Notes: generated by a model from the sequence alone, not told the origin. 64,000 bases of DNA from Diphasiastrum complanatum (GCA_029204225.1 CM055113.1:33052433-33116432); one strand, 5' to 3'; numbered from the stretch's first letter, positions 10,837-22,483 are shown. Translations and numbers: made by a program.

Positions 10837-12418
10837 CTATTCAGTCATTTTTTCTATATTTTCTTTATCAATATTAGGAACTGATAAGGGAACAACTCCT
10901 TCTATAATCTCACCTTCCTCTGTTTCGGGACGGGCCTCTATGCCTTTTAAGACAAGAGGACTCTCTGCTATAATATCGCCTTCCTTTGTATTAGGAAAGA
11001 CTTCTATTCCTTTTTTATCATATATAATAAGATCTACATCCTGAGCAACCTGAAAGGCTGTTAAGGCAGGAGCAGCTTGTTTTTGAGGGCCCTTAATCTC
11101 AAGTGCAACACTTACACCGTTCTGTGCATAGGTTCTGATCAACTCTTGCCGAAATCTATATACATCATCAGGAGTATACGGCTCAAGAGTGAACTGTCAT
11201 CACAAAACACGAGAATCAGCAAATTACAAACAATGATAGTAAAAAAATATGAATCAGAATGAAAAGAACTGCAAATGAACAGAATATTAACTTTTCAATA
11301 TCTACATCCACTTGTAAATTATACCACTCAAAAAATAGCTTCGTATTGTACAGGACGAACCATGCACAACTAAAAGCGTCCTTTTATTGTACACACTGCA
11401 TATATTGAATGAAAATTAGTAATATTATGACAAAAAAATTATTTATGCTATGAAGATAGATTTAAACTAAAAAAAGAATACATGCATATCAGAGATAAAT
11501 TGAATATACCCTGAGAGATCTAATGGTTATCTCTCCAATTGAGGTTGTCGTTGTCGGTATTTCTCGAACGACAACATGAAGTAGAGAATCAAATTCTCTA
11601 TGTGTAATTGCAGCCGAGTTTAATTTTACACATAGAAAATTTGATACTCCCTCCTTATTTATCTTTATAGAAATAAAGTTCAAGGTCCAATGCCTACTGC
11701 AGCAACCAAAATACAAATATCGATAAATCCATACTTATTAAAGCAATCCTTACTTATTAAAACAATGCCACATGCAACAATCCAGATTAAAACAACAAAA
11801 ACAAAAGAGCAATCCTTACTTATTTTCGTATGGAATCAATTAAAATTTGCCATTGGACTACATTCGATAAAATATACAGCCTTCTCAAAATCGGCTTTTT
11901 TTGCCTTTATCGCTCCCATGAAAAATGGACCAACAACAAGAATTATACCATGGGAATCGAAACTAATACTATGCTGCAAAAAGGATTCTCCAGCTCCTAC
12001 TATTACATCTGAAATTTTTGATGTTTTATCTTTCAGCTTGACACAAAATTTGGGACCTAATCTAAAGCTTTTATGTGAATCTGGAAGAAAAAAAACCAAA
12101 ATAATTGTCGAGAAGATCAATTTTATTAGCTAGGTAGGCCGCGTACTGGTTATAATGGTCAGAATCAAAATAAAGTTGGGCAGGATCCTATGGAATTATG
12201 ACAAAAAGATTATGTACAGGAGCAAAAAGAGAAGTAGATACAATTTTTACAGATTTCTCTGTTATTTTGTCGAGCTCCTCTTGGGTGATCAACACTTTTG
12301 GTGAAGAAACCTGCTGAGGAGCTAGACGAATAATAGGAGGAGGAAGGGGTGATGATTCTCGATCTGAATCAGATTCTCTAGCATCTGACTCAAGCTCGTA
12401 ATAAACATAATTTAGATC
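10837..12418 (-). pseudogene. Ulp1/C48-like cysteine protease gene, decayed copy 1
   Basis: Read on the minus strand, this is a spliced but broken gene. The upstream exon (about 12418 to 11820) opens with an acidic, proline-rich stretch, contains one TAG near 12200 and needs a frameshift, then reads SKISDVIVGAGESFLQH, then GPFFMGAI, and ends at LIPYEN. An intron (11819-11697, GTAAGG to CTGCAG) splits an Asn codon. The next exon (11696-11510, 187 bp) reads RHWTLNFISIK and VKLNSAAITH. A third exon (from 11193) reads FTLEPYTPDDVYRFRQ and YAQNGVSVALEI. The order D-V-I, F-F, L-I-P...N.HW.L and Q-N-G-V fits Ulp1/C48 proteases, which cleave SUMO-type conjugates and are also carried by plant transposons. 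His is present; Asn replaces the usual Asp; the expected Cys after QNGV is absent, so it looks dead. Copy 2 is at 37020-37942. Confidence 0.5.
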
Positions 12419-12439
12419 GTCAGCTTATCAGGCCTTATC

Positions 12440-13200
12440 GATGGAGGGTCAAGCATTGATTGCCAAGTGGGGCGGACATAGTAAAAAGAAAAACCATAGA
12501 GGTGATTATGATGATGGTGGGACTTCCAACAAGAAGACAGAGAGACAAATGTTTCTATTGTCATTGGACAAAGGATTGTCATAAGAAAAATGTGGACATC
12601 AAGAAAGACAAAGTGAAGCAGTGGGAGAGCATGAGGGTGGCGGTGATGACTCCAAGTTGTATTACAACTAAAGGGCAACACAACACAATGTAAAATTGAT
12701 ATCGGTTCAAGAATCTCACTCCTATCAGCAATGGTATTAGAGTAGCCCAAGGAAATGGCAAGGAAAGTCAAATTCACAAAGTGGGTATTGTACCAATTTT
12801 GCTAGATGGGAAAATGAAGCATGTTGGTATGTGCTACATGTTCCAAGACTCAAGAAGAGCTTCCTATCAATTGGCATGATTATTGATCAACAATTGAAGG
12901 TCGAGTTTAACAAAGATAAATGATTTGTTAAGGACTAGGATCATAATCATAAAGTTGGCACTAGTGGATATCGTGGTTAGAGTTATATTTTATAAGATGA
13001 ATGTCGTCATTCCAAGCTTGTGTGGTATTGCATTGTCAATCATTTTACCAAGTGATTTGTGGCGTAGGCATTTGGTCACTTGAACTTTGAGAGTTTGTAG
13101 CTTATGAGGAAGTTGGGGATCGTGATAGGCTTACAAATAATGAAAATTGAGATGAACCTATTTGTCAAAGATGCATGTATGCTAAGCAACATTTTCTTCT
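12440..13200 (+). pseudogene. Copia fragment J: zinc knuckle to pre-integrase
   Basis: A lysine-rich gag tail leads into a damaged zinc knuckle (KCFYCHWTKDC, near 12545-12580). Near 12820-12920 the protease C-terminal region reads VLHVPRLKKSFLSIG then DQQLKVEFNKDK, and near 13065-13130 a pre-integrase piece reads FGHLNFESL. Stops and frameshifts separate every block. Nothing downstream of the pre-integrase region remains. Confidence 0.65.
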
Positions 13201-13980
13201 ATTACCAACTCCAAATAATAATTAATTAATCAAACATAAAACACACCAAAATTTTTCATCTTTTTGCTCATGAATCAATGTCACGAGAGATTTTATTGAC
13301 CTATACTTACGAACAAGCTCTTAGCGGAAACTCTCCATATCCATATCTTTTTTGGGATCTTTGCTACGCATATATTATACCAATAAAGATCCATCCATTT
13401 AATTGATATTCAAATAATAATACATCTAGATACCAACACTATGAGCATGTCAAAGATCACGTCCACCTTAAGTCACACAACAAAAGAATTGTGGCATTTA
13501 GTAATGCAGGATTCATGCTTATTAATTTTTTGACAATTTATGTCACATGGCACCACCACGCTAATTTTGTTTTGGCCAATTCCACTTAAGAAAATATGAC
13601 TAGGGACTACACCAGCCATACTTTTTACAATGTGACATTTTATGCACCATTTTAGATTGTTCTATTTCAATATTTCAAATAAAAAAAATGGTGAAAGAAA
13701 GATGTGACTATCACACGTGGAAGAGGGACAAGTGTCATCATTAACTACCATTCAAGTGTCAAATTGTTTGTGTGAATTTACCTTTTATGATAGTACCACA
13801 CATGGCTATATTACATATAGCTCTCCAAAGATCTCCTCTTTGTGACCAAAAAGAGTTCTTTCCATGGTTCTGTTTTAGATAAATGTATAAAAAATGATAG
13901 AGACAGTACAATCAATCAATCAATAGTTGAATAGAATTATAGACACATGATTTGTGTAGGATAGATGGTGTTGCATCCAT
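13201..13980. other. No gene recognised
   Basis: AT-rich DNA without coding potential lying between two Copia coding fragments, probably degraded retrotransposon or spacer DNA. A CAATCAATCAATCAAT-like short repeat lies near 13908-13922. Confidence 0.4.
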
Positions 13981-13989
13981 TTGTGTCTA

Positions 13990-14221
13990 GAATCCTCAAA
14001 AAGTATGGATCTAGAAAATGTTCATTATGTACCATCAATCACCAAAAATATGCTAAGTGTTGGTCAACTTGTGGAAAGTGGTTTGGATTTCCACTTCAAA
14101 GCATGGTGTCTGTTCCATTTTGAAGAATGATAATTGCATAGCAAAAGGATTTAAACATGGAAGCTTGTTGAAATAGGGTGCTTGTGTTGATGTTGAGAAT
14201 GCAACTAACAATCTTGCTGAC
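13990..14221 (+). pseudogene. Copia fragment K: protease C-terminal region
   Basis: The translation reads LENVHYVPSITKNMLSVGQL then ESGLDFHFK, closely matching the region after the protease in element A (DNVLYVPTISRNLLSVGQL). Frameshifts and stops follow. It ends where the 5' LTR of element B starts, so element B appears to have inserted into this older copy. Confidence 0.7.
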
Positions 14222-14920
14222 TGTGAAGATTATTAAAATATTATCTTCCTATCTCGAGTTTGGGGCCATGTCCATGGTGATTTCCACTAAAATTCATGTT
14301 GTGCATAAAAGGAGTGTGAATTGAGCACATATCCTTCTAGTGTAGCTCGGATTTGAGTTAGATAGGTTCAATTATGATGACATGCAGATGTTTAGATAGC
14401 ATGCAAAGTCTTATTGTATGCATGCAAGCCACATTCAATCGGTGCATGCAACATGCAAAGTAGTTTCAGTGATCTACACATGTCTAGGCAGTCTCATGAG
14501 TTGACATGCAGTACATGCAACATACATGCATGCAGTTACACATGTGGATCTCTGATAGGTGAATTAGTTCAGTTAAGTGGACTTTCCATGCAACTCCACT
14601 GTAGGAATTCGAGTCTCTCTCATGTAGGGAAAGCTGGGCATGTTTTGCCACACTGTGAATTGAGATTTTGGTGTTTTGAACTCATTCTATCTCTACTCGA
14701 GTTTTCTATGCTTGATTTTCTCTCTCTACCCAAGATTAGCCTTTTTTTCCCATACTGAACACTTAGAATTATTTCTGACATTCAGTTCTCATAGTGAAGA
14801 GTTAGAATTTTTCATTTGATGTATGCCATTGTGCTCTTGCCTTAGATTTATCAAGCATAATGTTCTCAGTAAGATCCTGTAGGGTGTGTGGTGAAGTTCA
14901 CACGTGCTAAAAACTTCACA
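14222..14920 (+). repeat. 5' LTR of Copia element B
   Basis: The end is fixed by AAAACTTCACA immediately before the primer-binding site at 14921. The start is inferred from TGTGAAG at 14222, the inverse of that end, preceded by CTGAC; the 3' LTR is followed by GTGAC, a 4-of-5 match that could be the target duplication. About 350 bp (14570-14920) align with the 3' copy at 18191-18571 with scattered differences and one insertion of about 30 bp, indicating an old element. Confidence 0.65.
14381..14534 (+). promoter_or_regulatory. Cluster of nine CATGCA words in the LTR of element B
   Basis: CATGCA starts at 14381, 14400, 14421, 14445, 14452, 14505, 14514, 14525 and 14529, nine copies in 154 bp, with one more at 14587. 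CATGCA is the core of the RY element bound by plant B3-domain factors of the ABI3/FUS3/LEC2 type. Position in the LTR upstream part is where promoter elements are expected. The cluster may also be a simple-repeat expansion. Confidence 0.55.
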
Positions 14921-14932
14921 TGGTATCAGAGC
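14921..14932 (+). promoter_or_regulatory. Primer-binding site of element B
   Basis: TGGTATCAGAGC directly after the LTR is the canonical plant Copia primer-binding site for initiator Met tRNA. A leader of about 760 bp follows, with CACGTG at 15109-15114 inside TCACACGTGTGA. Confidence 0.9.
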
Positions 14933-15694
14933 TCCATGCTTTGAAGAGGTGAGGGTGTATACATCAGATCATCAGTGTTTTTGCTTGCAGGAACTCAGAT
15001 TTGGGAGAGGGATTCAAACTCGCTGAGAAACAAGCAATCCGTGGATCATAAGTGGATCAAATCAAGGCTGATCTGATCCAGCGGAGCTCTGTATGGATAG
15101 AGAGCTCACACGTGTGAAATCAACCCTCATTAATGAGTGCTACTTCTCAAGGAATGATCCAAATTTGATGTTCTATAGCTTGTTGGATAGATATTGAAGA
15201 GTAGAATGTGTTGCTCTTGTTTCTAAATCAATCTGATTTGTTTTTAGAAGAGTTTTAGGCAATCAGAGAGTTTGAGAGGGTACTCAACTCGTGGGATATG
15301 CCAAAGTGAACACACATTTGTCTTTTTCACCATTTTCATCAATTTTCACTGTCAATCATGTAGAATTGGATAGAAGTGAGTGTTCTGAGGTCTTAGACTT
15401 TTCATTTCACACATATTACTGTGTTTGAGTTGAAACTAAGATCCTAGAGAGTTTATCAGTACTTTGAAACTCGTGGGAGAGATAGACTTCTTGCTTGCAT
15501 GTGCTTCTTCTTTTGTGACTGAAGCAAGATCCAAATTCAAGATAGATTTATTTTCTGTGTTTAGAATTTGCTCTCACATCTGTTGCTATATTTCATAGGG
15601 TGGATCAACATCTGTGTTAGATCCTAGATTGAGATAGCAAGCAACATCCTTTCAATTCCATTTTTTATTATTACTAGAATTTCTCACCAAGAAG

Positions 15695-18200
15695 ATGTCT
15701 TCATCTGGTTCACATTTCTTAGAGCATAGTGAGAGATTAACATCTTCCAATTATGCAATGTGGAAGATCAGAATGGGATCATTGTTGATTCTACAGGATG
15801 TAATGGATATTGTGAGTGGAGCTGAAGAAGAACCTGCTGCACTTAATGAAGCTGCAACATTTCACAAAAGAGCCAGAATTGCCCTTCATTTTATAAAAAT
15901 GAATGCTACTAATGAAGTGTTAAGAGAGATCAGTACATGCACCATTGACAAGGAAGCTTGGGATACTCTAAAACAATCTATGAAATCAAAAATACTTCTA
16001 GATTGCTTACACTTAGAAACCAAATATTTCTAAGTTGTCAGAGAGTAGATGAGAGTGCTTCATTATATGTCATGAGAGTTAAGGATCTTCATCAACAGTT
16101 AGTCGGTATTGGTGATGCTCTTAAGAACATTGAACTTGTTCAAGTAGTCCTAAATGGACTTAGAGATGAGTCCTTGGAGACACTGCAAGGTGTTCTCATT
16201 GCTGAAGAAAGCAGACAAGATAACAAGATGTTGAGGATCAACAGACTTTCATTGAAAGATGGTGGAGATGACAAAGCACTCTTCATCAGAGACAAGTCAA
16301 GAGGCAAGGGCAAAGGACAACAACAATTCAAGAAGGATAAAGCCAAAGAAGGTGGTGAGGATCAGTCCTCACAAGCTGCAACATCCAGTGGCAAGAAGAA
16401 GTTGTCAAAGGTCAAGTGTTTTCTCTGTGGCAAGAAAGGACACTATGCATCAAACTGTTTCAAGAAGAAGAACTAATCTAAGCAAGCTAACCTTACCAAT
16501 GAGGATGAGTGTGAGGGTGTAGAAAGGATTCATTAATGATGTCTACTTTTTTATCTTTTTCTTTTAAGAATGAAGAAGTCTGGTGGATAGATAGTGGGGC
16601 TAGTTTCCATATGTCTAGTTCTAGGAACTCTTTCACTAATCTCATGCCATATCTAGGTGCAAAAATATCAATCTATACTGCTAATGATGTTGAGTGTAGG
16701 ATTGAAGGAATAGGAAGTATTCCATTGCATGCATCATCATCAAAATCTTTTTGCTTACATGGTGTACTGCATGTACCTAGATTGACCAAAAATCTCATTA
16801 GTGTAGGACAGTTGTTTGATAGTGGATTGGATGTCAAGTTTCAAGTTGACAAGTGTATAATCTCAAGAGAAAATGAAGTTATTGCTAGAGGATCTAGAAT
16901 TGGTAAGTTGTACAAACTAGATTCTAGGGAGAGTGCTAACATTTCAGATATTGCTTTTGAGACCAAGGTTCTATAGGAGAATCTGTGGCACAAGAGATTG
17001 GGTCATCCCAATTTCAAGCCCTGCAATCTATGGTCAAAGAAGAAAAAGTTGTTGGTCTACCAAAGACAATGTCAAAGGAGCTTCTACCTTGTGAAGCTTG
17101 TGTGCTGGCAAAGTCACACAAAAGACCTTTTTCTAGATCAAGTATCAAGACAAAGCAACCATTTGAACTTCTACACTCTGATGCTCATTTCTCATCAACT
17201 AAGAGCAAAGGAGGAGCCAACTGCTTTGTCTCTTTTGTAGATGATTATACAAGATATTCTTGGATCTATATGTTGTCTTCAAAAGCCATGGTCTATGATG
17301 TTTTTCTTACTTTCAAAGCTTATGTAGAGAAGCAATTTCCTTTCAAGTTGAAAGCTTTGAAAAGCTATAGTGGAGGAGAGTACACTTCCAATAAGTTTAA
17401 AGACTTTTGTGAGAGAGAGTGTATTCAAAGAGAGTTTTCTTGTTCATATACTCCTCAACAAAATGGAGTTGTTGTGAGAAAAAATAGAACTTCGTGTGAA
17501 TGTGCAAAAGCCATTAGGCCAGAAGCTTCTCTTCCTAAAGAATTCTGGGAGAGGCAGTTGCATGTGCAAACTATCTTTGTAATAGGCTTCCAAATCTTGC
17601 AATAGGAGGAAAGACACCATTTGAGATGTTGTATAAAAAAAAGCCTAAGGTAGATCGTCTTAGGATTTTTGGCTGTGTATGCTTTGTGCATGTGCCTCTA
17701 GAAACTAGGAAGAAGGAAGATCCTAGCGTAGTAAAAGGAATTTTTGTAGGATATGCATCCACTAAAAAAGCATACAAGATTTATTTGCCCTCTACTGACA
17801 AGAATGTTGTTAGAGATGTGATCTTTCATGAAGATCAAAAGTTTAACTTGGATGATGCACATGTCAAGGAGTCTCATGCAAGATCAATCATCAATCTTGA
17901 TGTTGTTTAAGAAGAGGTGAGGCCGAGGCTTGAGGAAGAGCGAATTCAAGCTACCACACCCATAAGATCTACAAGAGCAAGATCTGAGCCAAGGAGGCTC
18001 ACATATGATGAAGAAGGAAGACAAGTGGAAGGTGAAACCTCCTATTATGCACTTTTTATATCAGATAAAGAGCCTAAGGATGTCCAAGAAGCTTTTCAAT
18101 CCAAAGAGTGGGTTGAAGCAATGACCCAAGAATTTGAAGCCTTGATATCAAATAATACATGGGAGCTTGTGGAGCCACCAAACAACGTGTCAGTTAAGTG
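15695..18200 (+). pseudogene. Copia element B: defective gag-protease-integrase
   Basis: The gag starts with ATG at 15695 (MSSSGSHFLEHSERL) and is frameshifted near 15970, continuing to a CX2CX4HX4C knuckle (CFLCGKKGHYASNC) and a stop at 16474. The protease motif WWIDSGASFHM lies near 16580. The pre-integrase and integrase run from about 16980 to 17605 and on to 17910. The usual second integrase Asp reads Tyr (KSYSGGEYTS) and the Glu reads Val (NGVVVRKNR), so two of three catalytic acids are gone. The linker to the reverse transcriptase ends at WELVEPPNN then VKWAF, where the frame runs straight into LTR sequence. Reverse transcriptase and RNase H are absent. It is related to element A and fragment G by its gag start. 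Confidence 0.9.
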
Positions 18201-18571
18201 GGCTTTCCATGCAACTCCACCGTAGGAATTCGAGCCTCTCTCATGTAGGGAAAGCTGGGCATGTTTTGCCACATTGTGAATATTGAGATTTTGGTGTTTT
18301 GGACTCATTCTCTCTCTACTCGAGTTTTCTATGCTTGATTTTCTCTCTCTACCCGAGAGCAGCTTTTTTTCCCATACTGAACACTTACAATTATTTCTGA
18401 CATTCATTTCTCATAGTGAAGAGTTAGATTTTTTCATCTGATGTATGCCATTGTGCTCTTGCCTTAGATTTTTCAAGCATAGTGTTCTTTGATCAATCTT
18501 GTGCAATCACAACACCTCAGTAAGATCATGTAGGGTGTGTGGTGAAGTTCACACAAGCTAAAAACTTCACA
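18191..18571 (+). repeat. 3' LTR of element B, 5'-truncated
   Basis: This matches 14570-14920 of the 5' LTR and ends with the same AAAACTTCACA. It lacks roughly the first 350 bp of the LTR and is fused to the start of the reverse transcriptase frame. The fusion point lies in the shared word TCAGTTAAGTGG, consistent with a deletion between short matching sequences. Confidence 0.8.
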
Positions 18572-18699
18572 GTGACAAGAAGCTTGCAAGGATTGAAAAT
18601 GAGCATCAAAGAGAAGAAGATTTGAGGATCAACCTCAAAATCGAAGAGCTCCAAGGAGTACCTCAAAAACAAAGGACAAGTCACCAAATTCTGTGCAAA

Positions 18700-18960
18700 T
18701 TTTCCATTCAAGTGTGCATCTTGCAAGGGTGAAGAGCATTGGAGAGTCTACTATCTTTGAATCCTTACTGGATAGTATTAGTAGATATGAAGTGGCTTGT
18801 TTCTTATCTTTACGATTGATGATGTTTCGTATTTTATGTAGATATGACAAGACAATGAAGAATGCTTTCCAATCTACATTTGTTGTTGATAAAGCAATTT
18901 CATTGGATAACTATTTGTGTAATAGTTTGGTGTCATAAAAAAGGAGAAACATCATTCAAC
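18700..18960. repeat. Arm 1 of a dispersed inverted repeat
   Basis: About 200 bp here, including AATGCTTTCCAATCT and AAAGCAATTTCATTGGATAA, reappear in inverse complement at about 23160-23345. The two arms lie about 4.3 kb apart and clearly differ in sequence. They look like LTR parts of the same Copia family in opposite orientation. Confidence 0.7.
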
Positions 18961-19137
18961 CAAATGTACTTGAGATTCTTTGATTCCAGATGCTTTGTAC
19001 ATGATCATTTCAATGTAAGGACCAAAGATTATCCTACTGGCTAAAAGCATGGTTTGGTGGTACAAAAAAAAAAACCCATTTTTCATTGTACCTTTTGGTA
19101 GTACATTTCACTTTTTGGAGATATTATTATTTATAAT

Positions 19138-19480
19138 TGTTTTGAGTCCACATTAAAAATGACATAACTTTTAAGTGGTAAGTCCAATTTCAACAGAGTT
19201 TGGTGCGTTAGAAAGCGCTTGATGACGAGCGCTTTCCAATGATATGACATGACATACTTTCGAGCTACGATTAAAAAGTTATGGCAAGTCAAAAGTATGG
19301 GGATTTTCTTCATAATTTTTTGAGTCCACATTAAAAACACCATAACTTTTTAGTGGTAAGTCCAATTTCAGCAAAGTTTGGTGCGTTAGAAAGCGCTCAA
19401 TGAGTGCTTTCCAATGATATGTTATATGACATACTTTTGAGGTACGGTTAAAAAGTTATGGCAAGTCAAATGTATTAGTT
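19138..19480. repeat. Two tandem copies of a ~175-bp unit, each with a hairpin
   Basis: Both units begin TTTTGAGTCCACATTAAAAA and continue GGTAAGTCCAATTTCA, TTTGGTGCGTTAGAAAGCGCT, CTTTCCAATGATAT and AAAAAGTTATGGCAAGTCAAA. The first contains a perfect 9-bp stem, GAAAGCGCT/AGCGCTTTC; the second keeps it with one mismatch and a shorter loop. There is no coding potential. Confidence 0.75.
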
Positions 19481-19585
19481 GAAAATAGTGTATAATAATA
19501 CAAAAGTGCATTTTTATCCAAAAAATGTAGTGTCCTTGAAAATCCATGTTGTACCACCAAACCATGATTTTAGCCTGTTTTAATG

Positions 19586-19870
19586 ATAAGAATAATGGAG
19601 TGTTTTGCTCTCCAAGTAGAGATTGTAGAATCTACATGCTTTCTACCAAAGAAATTGTCAATGGTGGAAATGTGATCTTTCATGAGTTGAAGACTTCCAA
19701 AATTGAAGAAGCATATATGGATCATCACCTTATTCAACTCATGATGGAGAGGAGCCAAGTCAAGTGCAAGGAAAAGTTGAAGGGCTGAGAACTCCAAAGA
19801 GACCCTTAAAATCCAAGATGGAGATATCAAGGCTCAAATTCTTTGGCAAAGGAAGGAAAGCACTTGTGAT
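19586..19870 (+). pseudogene. Copia integrase-RT linker fragment, copy 1
   Basis: The translation reads CRIYMLSTKEIVNGGNVIF then HELKT, matching the Copia region where the integrase C-terminus gives way to the variable linker (usually ...YRLY...VIFHE). It is followed by LRTPKRPLKSKM. A second copy lies at 22484-22770 in the same orientation. No further pol sequence follows. Confidence 0.6.
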
Positions 19871-20929
19871 GGACACTGAAGAACAAGTGTGCTCAAGACG
19901 CTGGCAATTTAGGGCCTTCCTTTTGACCCATCTTGAGATGATGACCAATCCAGCATGCTTGCACTATCTCTCACACTTGTTTTGCATTGTTCTACACTAC
20001 ATAGATGTGCCAACAAACAAATAGCTACACTGAACATGCCTTCATTATCTCTCATTGCTTTTTCTTATTAGCTTGTACAATGGTTGGGATGAAGCGATGT
20101 CTTCGATAACAAGATTAGATTTTTGTCCATTGCGTCTTTGTGTAATGGTTTAAAACGTTGCACTATAGAAGTGGGGTATGTTGTAGGCTCTAGTAGTCAT
20201 CTCAATTTAAGCAATGATTGCACATTGTCATGTAGAAACCTTGTGATTTGAAGGAATAAAAAATATAATCAATGCTCAGGCCCTTTTAGTGATGCCTCTC
20301 ACAACCAGGATTTTCTCTAACTTTTTTAGTTGGCCCATATGAACATGAATCTAGGGTGTTTTCACACATAGTCCAAAGGTATGTCTAGTTGTCTGAAAGC
20401 TAGCATTTTATTGGTTTATGAGGCAAAAATAGCCCTAGCCATTTTCACACACAGCCCCCAACTTATCTCCAAGTAGCAGCTTGAGTTGGCACATGAATGT
20501 GATTGAACTTGGTCAATCTAAAGTTTGGGAAAATCAATTTTGGCCCCTTGTAGATGGAATTGTCTCAGTATCACTCAAGGTAGCTCAAATTTGAATTCAA
20601 TCACCCGTGACAGGCTAAGGAGTCCAAATATTTTGCGAGTATATGAAAAGCAAGTTTTGCAAGTTTTTTTACATACAAATTGTGACTCATGGTTAGCTAA
20701 AGAAAGATGCAGTTCTATAACGTCAAAACTACGATATGAGTATTACAGTATTGAGCACATTGATGGGGGTGTCTTCGATTTACGGTACCAACACTTTGAC
20801 ATACATGTCTACGAGCAAGTGCCATTGAACTTCCATCTACATATAATGTAAAACATTGAACTCCATGCAAACTTGAGATTGAATTCAACTTAGGAACATC
20901 TATCTCACCCAAAATTACAAAACAAACCT
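19871..20929. other. No gene recognised
   Basis: Open frames are short and have no recognisable domains. This is probably retrotransposon-derived spacer, given the coding scraps on both sides. Confidence 0.35.
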
Positions 20930-21530
20930 AACCACATTCAGACGAGAAAGGTTCAAGTTGTGTGGAATGACCTGAGTAGGGCTCGAAGAAAATAACTAAG
21001 CTGTTTTTCCTTTGCGATTGTATTTTTTGTGCCAAAATTCTGTAAGAAAATAATCATGTCTTTTATCTTTCGTACGAATGTGTTCAGGTCTTTGTCGTCC
21101 CACTGTAGGTAAGTTAATTGGTCTTCCAAGAACATGATTTGATTACGAGATCAAGTCTCATTCTTGGTTTGCAATTCTTCTCATAAATCTTTTGCGTTCG
21201 AAATTGATGTAAGATCTAGCATTATATTGTCATGCACTGAAGGCGCAATAATTGCTATAGCTTTGTCATTTCTTAAACTGCATTCTCGAAGTTCTTTGCC
21301 AGGAGTAGCTATTGGCTTCTCCTCTATAGATTCTACCCATTGCCATAGACCTTCGCCCTTCAATATGAGTGTAGTCTTTAATTTCCAAATCAAGTGGTTT
21401 GAACATTCTGGATCCAAGATCGTAGTGATCTTAGCCTGAATATTGCTGCAATATTCAAAACTGGTGTTCAACTGATGAATACCAAACCTACATAAATCAA
21501 GACAACAAAATTGAACTTTCATGTCCATTC
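20930..21530 (-). pseudogene. Copia fragment D: gag, minus strand
   Basis: The minus strand reads LILKGEGLWQWVESIEEKP and then FLEDQLTYLQWDDKDLNTF, the UBN2-type gag region of Copia elements. The same phrases occur in element H near 41.67 kb (GESLWPWVDGTEE and LLEDQLTNLRWDGKDFTSL), so D and H belong to one family. Frames are interrupted, and nothing of the downstream polyprotein remains to the left. Confidence 0.75.
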
Positions 21531-21539
21531 CTCACAGTT

Positions 21540-22217
21540 TGTGTCCCATTTAAAAATGTAAGCTATATTCAAGCTTCGTATATAGATTAAGAACACAATA
21601 GTCATTCAACATCAACTAAACTAGTAAGATACTTAAGTTTATGCAAAAAACATAGAGTCATAGTTACTTCCTAATAGAGTCATGTCCAAACAACCAAAAT
21701 TCGTGTACGATGTATCCAAGATGTATCTTCTTGGCATTCATCACATAGATACAAGAACAACATGGATGTCTGCTGGAATGCATCTTTGTGTCACACTGCC
21801 TCTCCAATGTTTTGGCCATTCCCTCTGCATAAGATGGCAAATGACTAAGGTTAAGGAAGTAAAATGACATACTATGAAAAAAATCACATGTAATTGAACA
21901 TTGTTTATTTTTCAACTAACCATCTCTGGAAGTCATGAAAATCTCATTGCTCCACCTCCTCGACATCATCGTCATAGTCCACTTCGACAACTTGGGTATT
22001 CCCAATGGATGACACGACAAATGTTAAATTGTCAAACAATGTATTACTGCCAAATATACAAATATAACAAAAATTGGCCTCAATTGCCAAATATACAAAT
22101 GTTTTCAAAAAGAAATCACAAAGATATGAGTCAAAGTCAATCTAGCATGCTCTAGCATTGATATTTCCTCCAAATCCTTGATGAATGTGGTTGATCCTTT
22201 CATAACTTGCAACACAA
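21540..22217. other. Leader or spacer of Copia D, no gene
   Basis: Non-coding DNA between the D gag remnant and its primer-binding site. It is a plausible 5' leader of the minus-strand element, though longer than usual, so an insertion may be present. Confidence 0.35.
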
Positions 22218-22229
22218 GCTCTGATATCA
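22218..22229 (-). promoter_or_regulatory. Degenerate primer-binding site of Copia D
   Basis: GCTCTGATATCA on the plus strand is the inverse of TGATATCAGAGC, one base from the standard TGGTATCAGAGC. LTR-like sequence beginning TGTGAATG follows from 22230, in the right place for the minus-strand 5' LTR. Confidence 0.55.
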
Positions 22230-22483
22230 TGTGAATGATTTCAGACCATTTAAGATCCAAATCCATGACCTGATGTTTGATTACAAAGAGATCAATCTTA
22301 CCAGTGTTGCCAATGTAGAAAAATCAACATCTACTTAATGAAAGAGATGCAAACTCAGTAGAAACATGATCAAACATCAAATATATGATATAATTAAGTT
22401 GCTGTCTATACAAAATATCACAAATATAGTGCACCAATAGATCAATGAATCCAAGAGAACTCATGTATAAGCATGAAGTGAGT

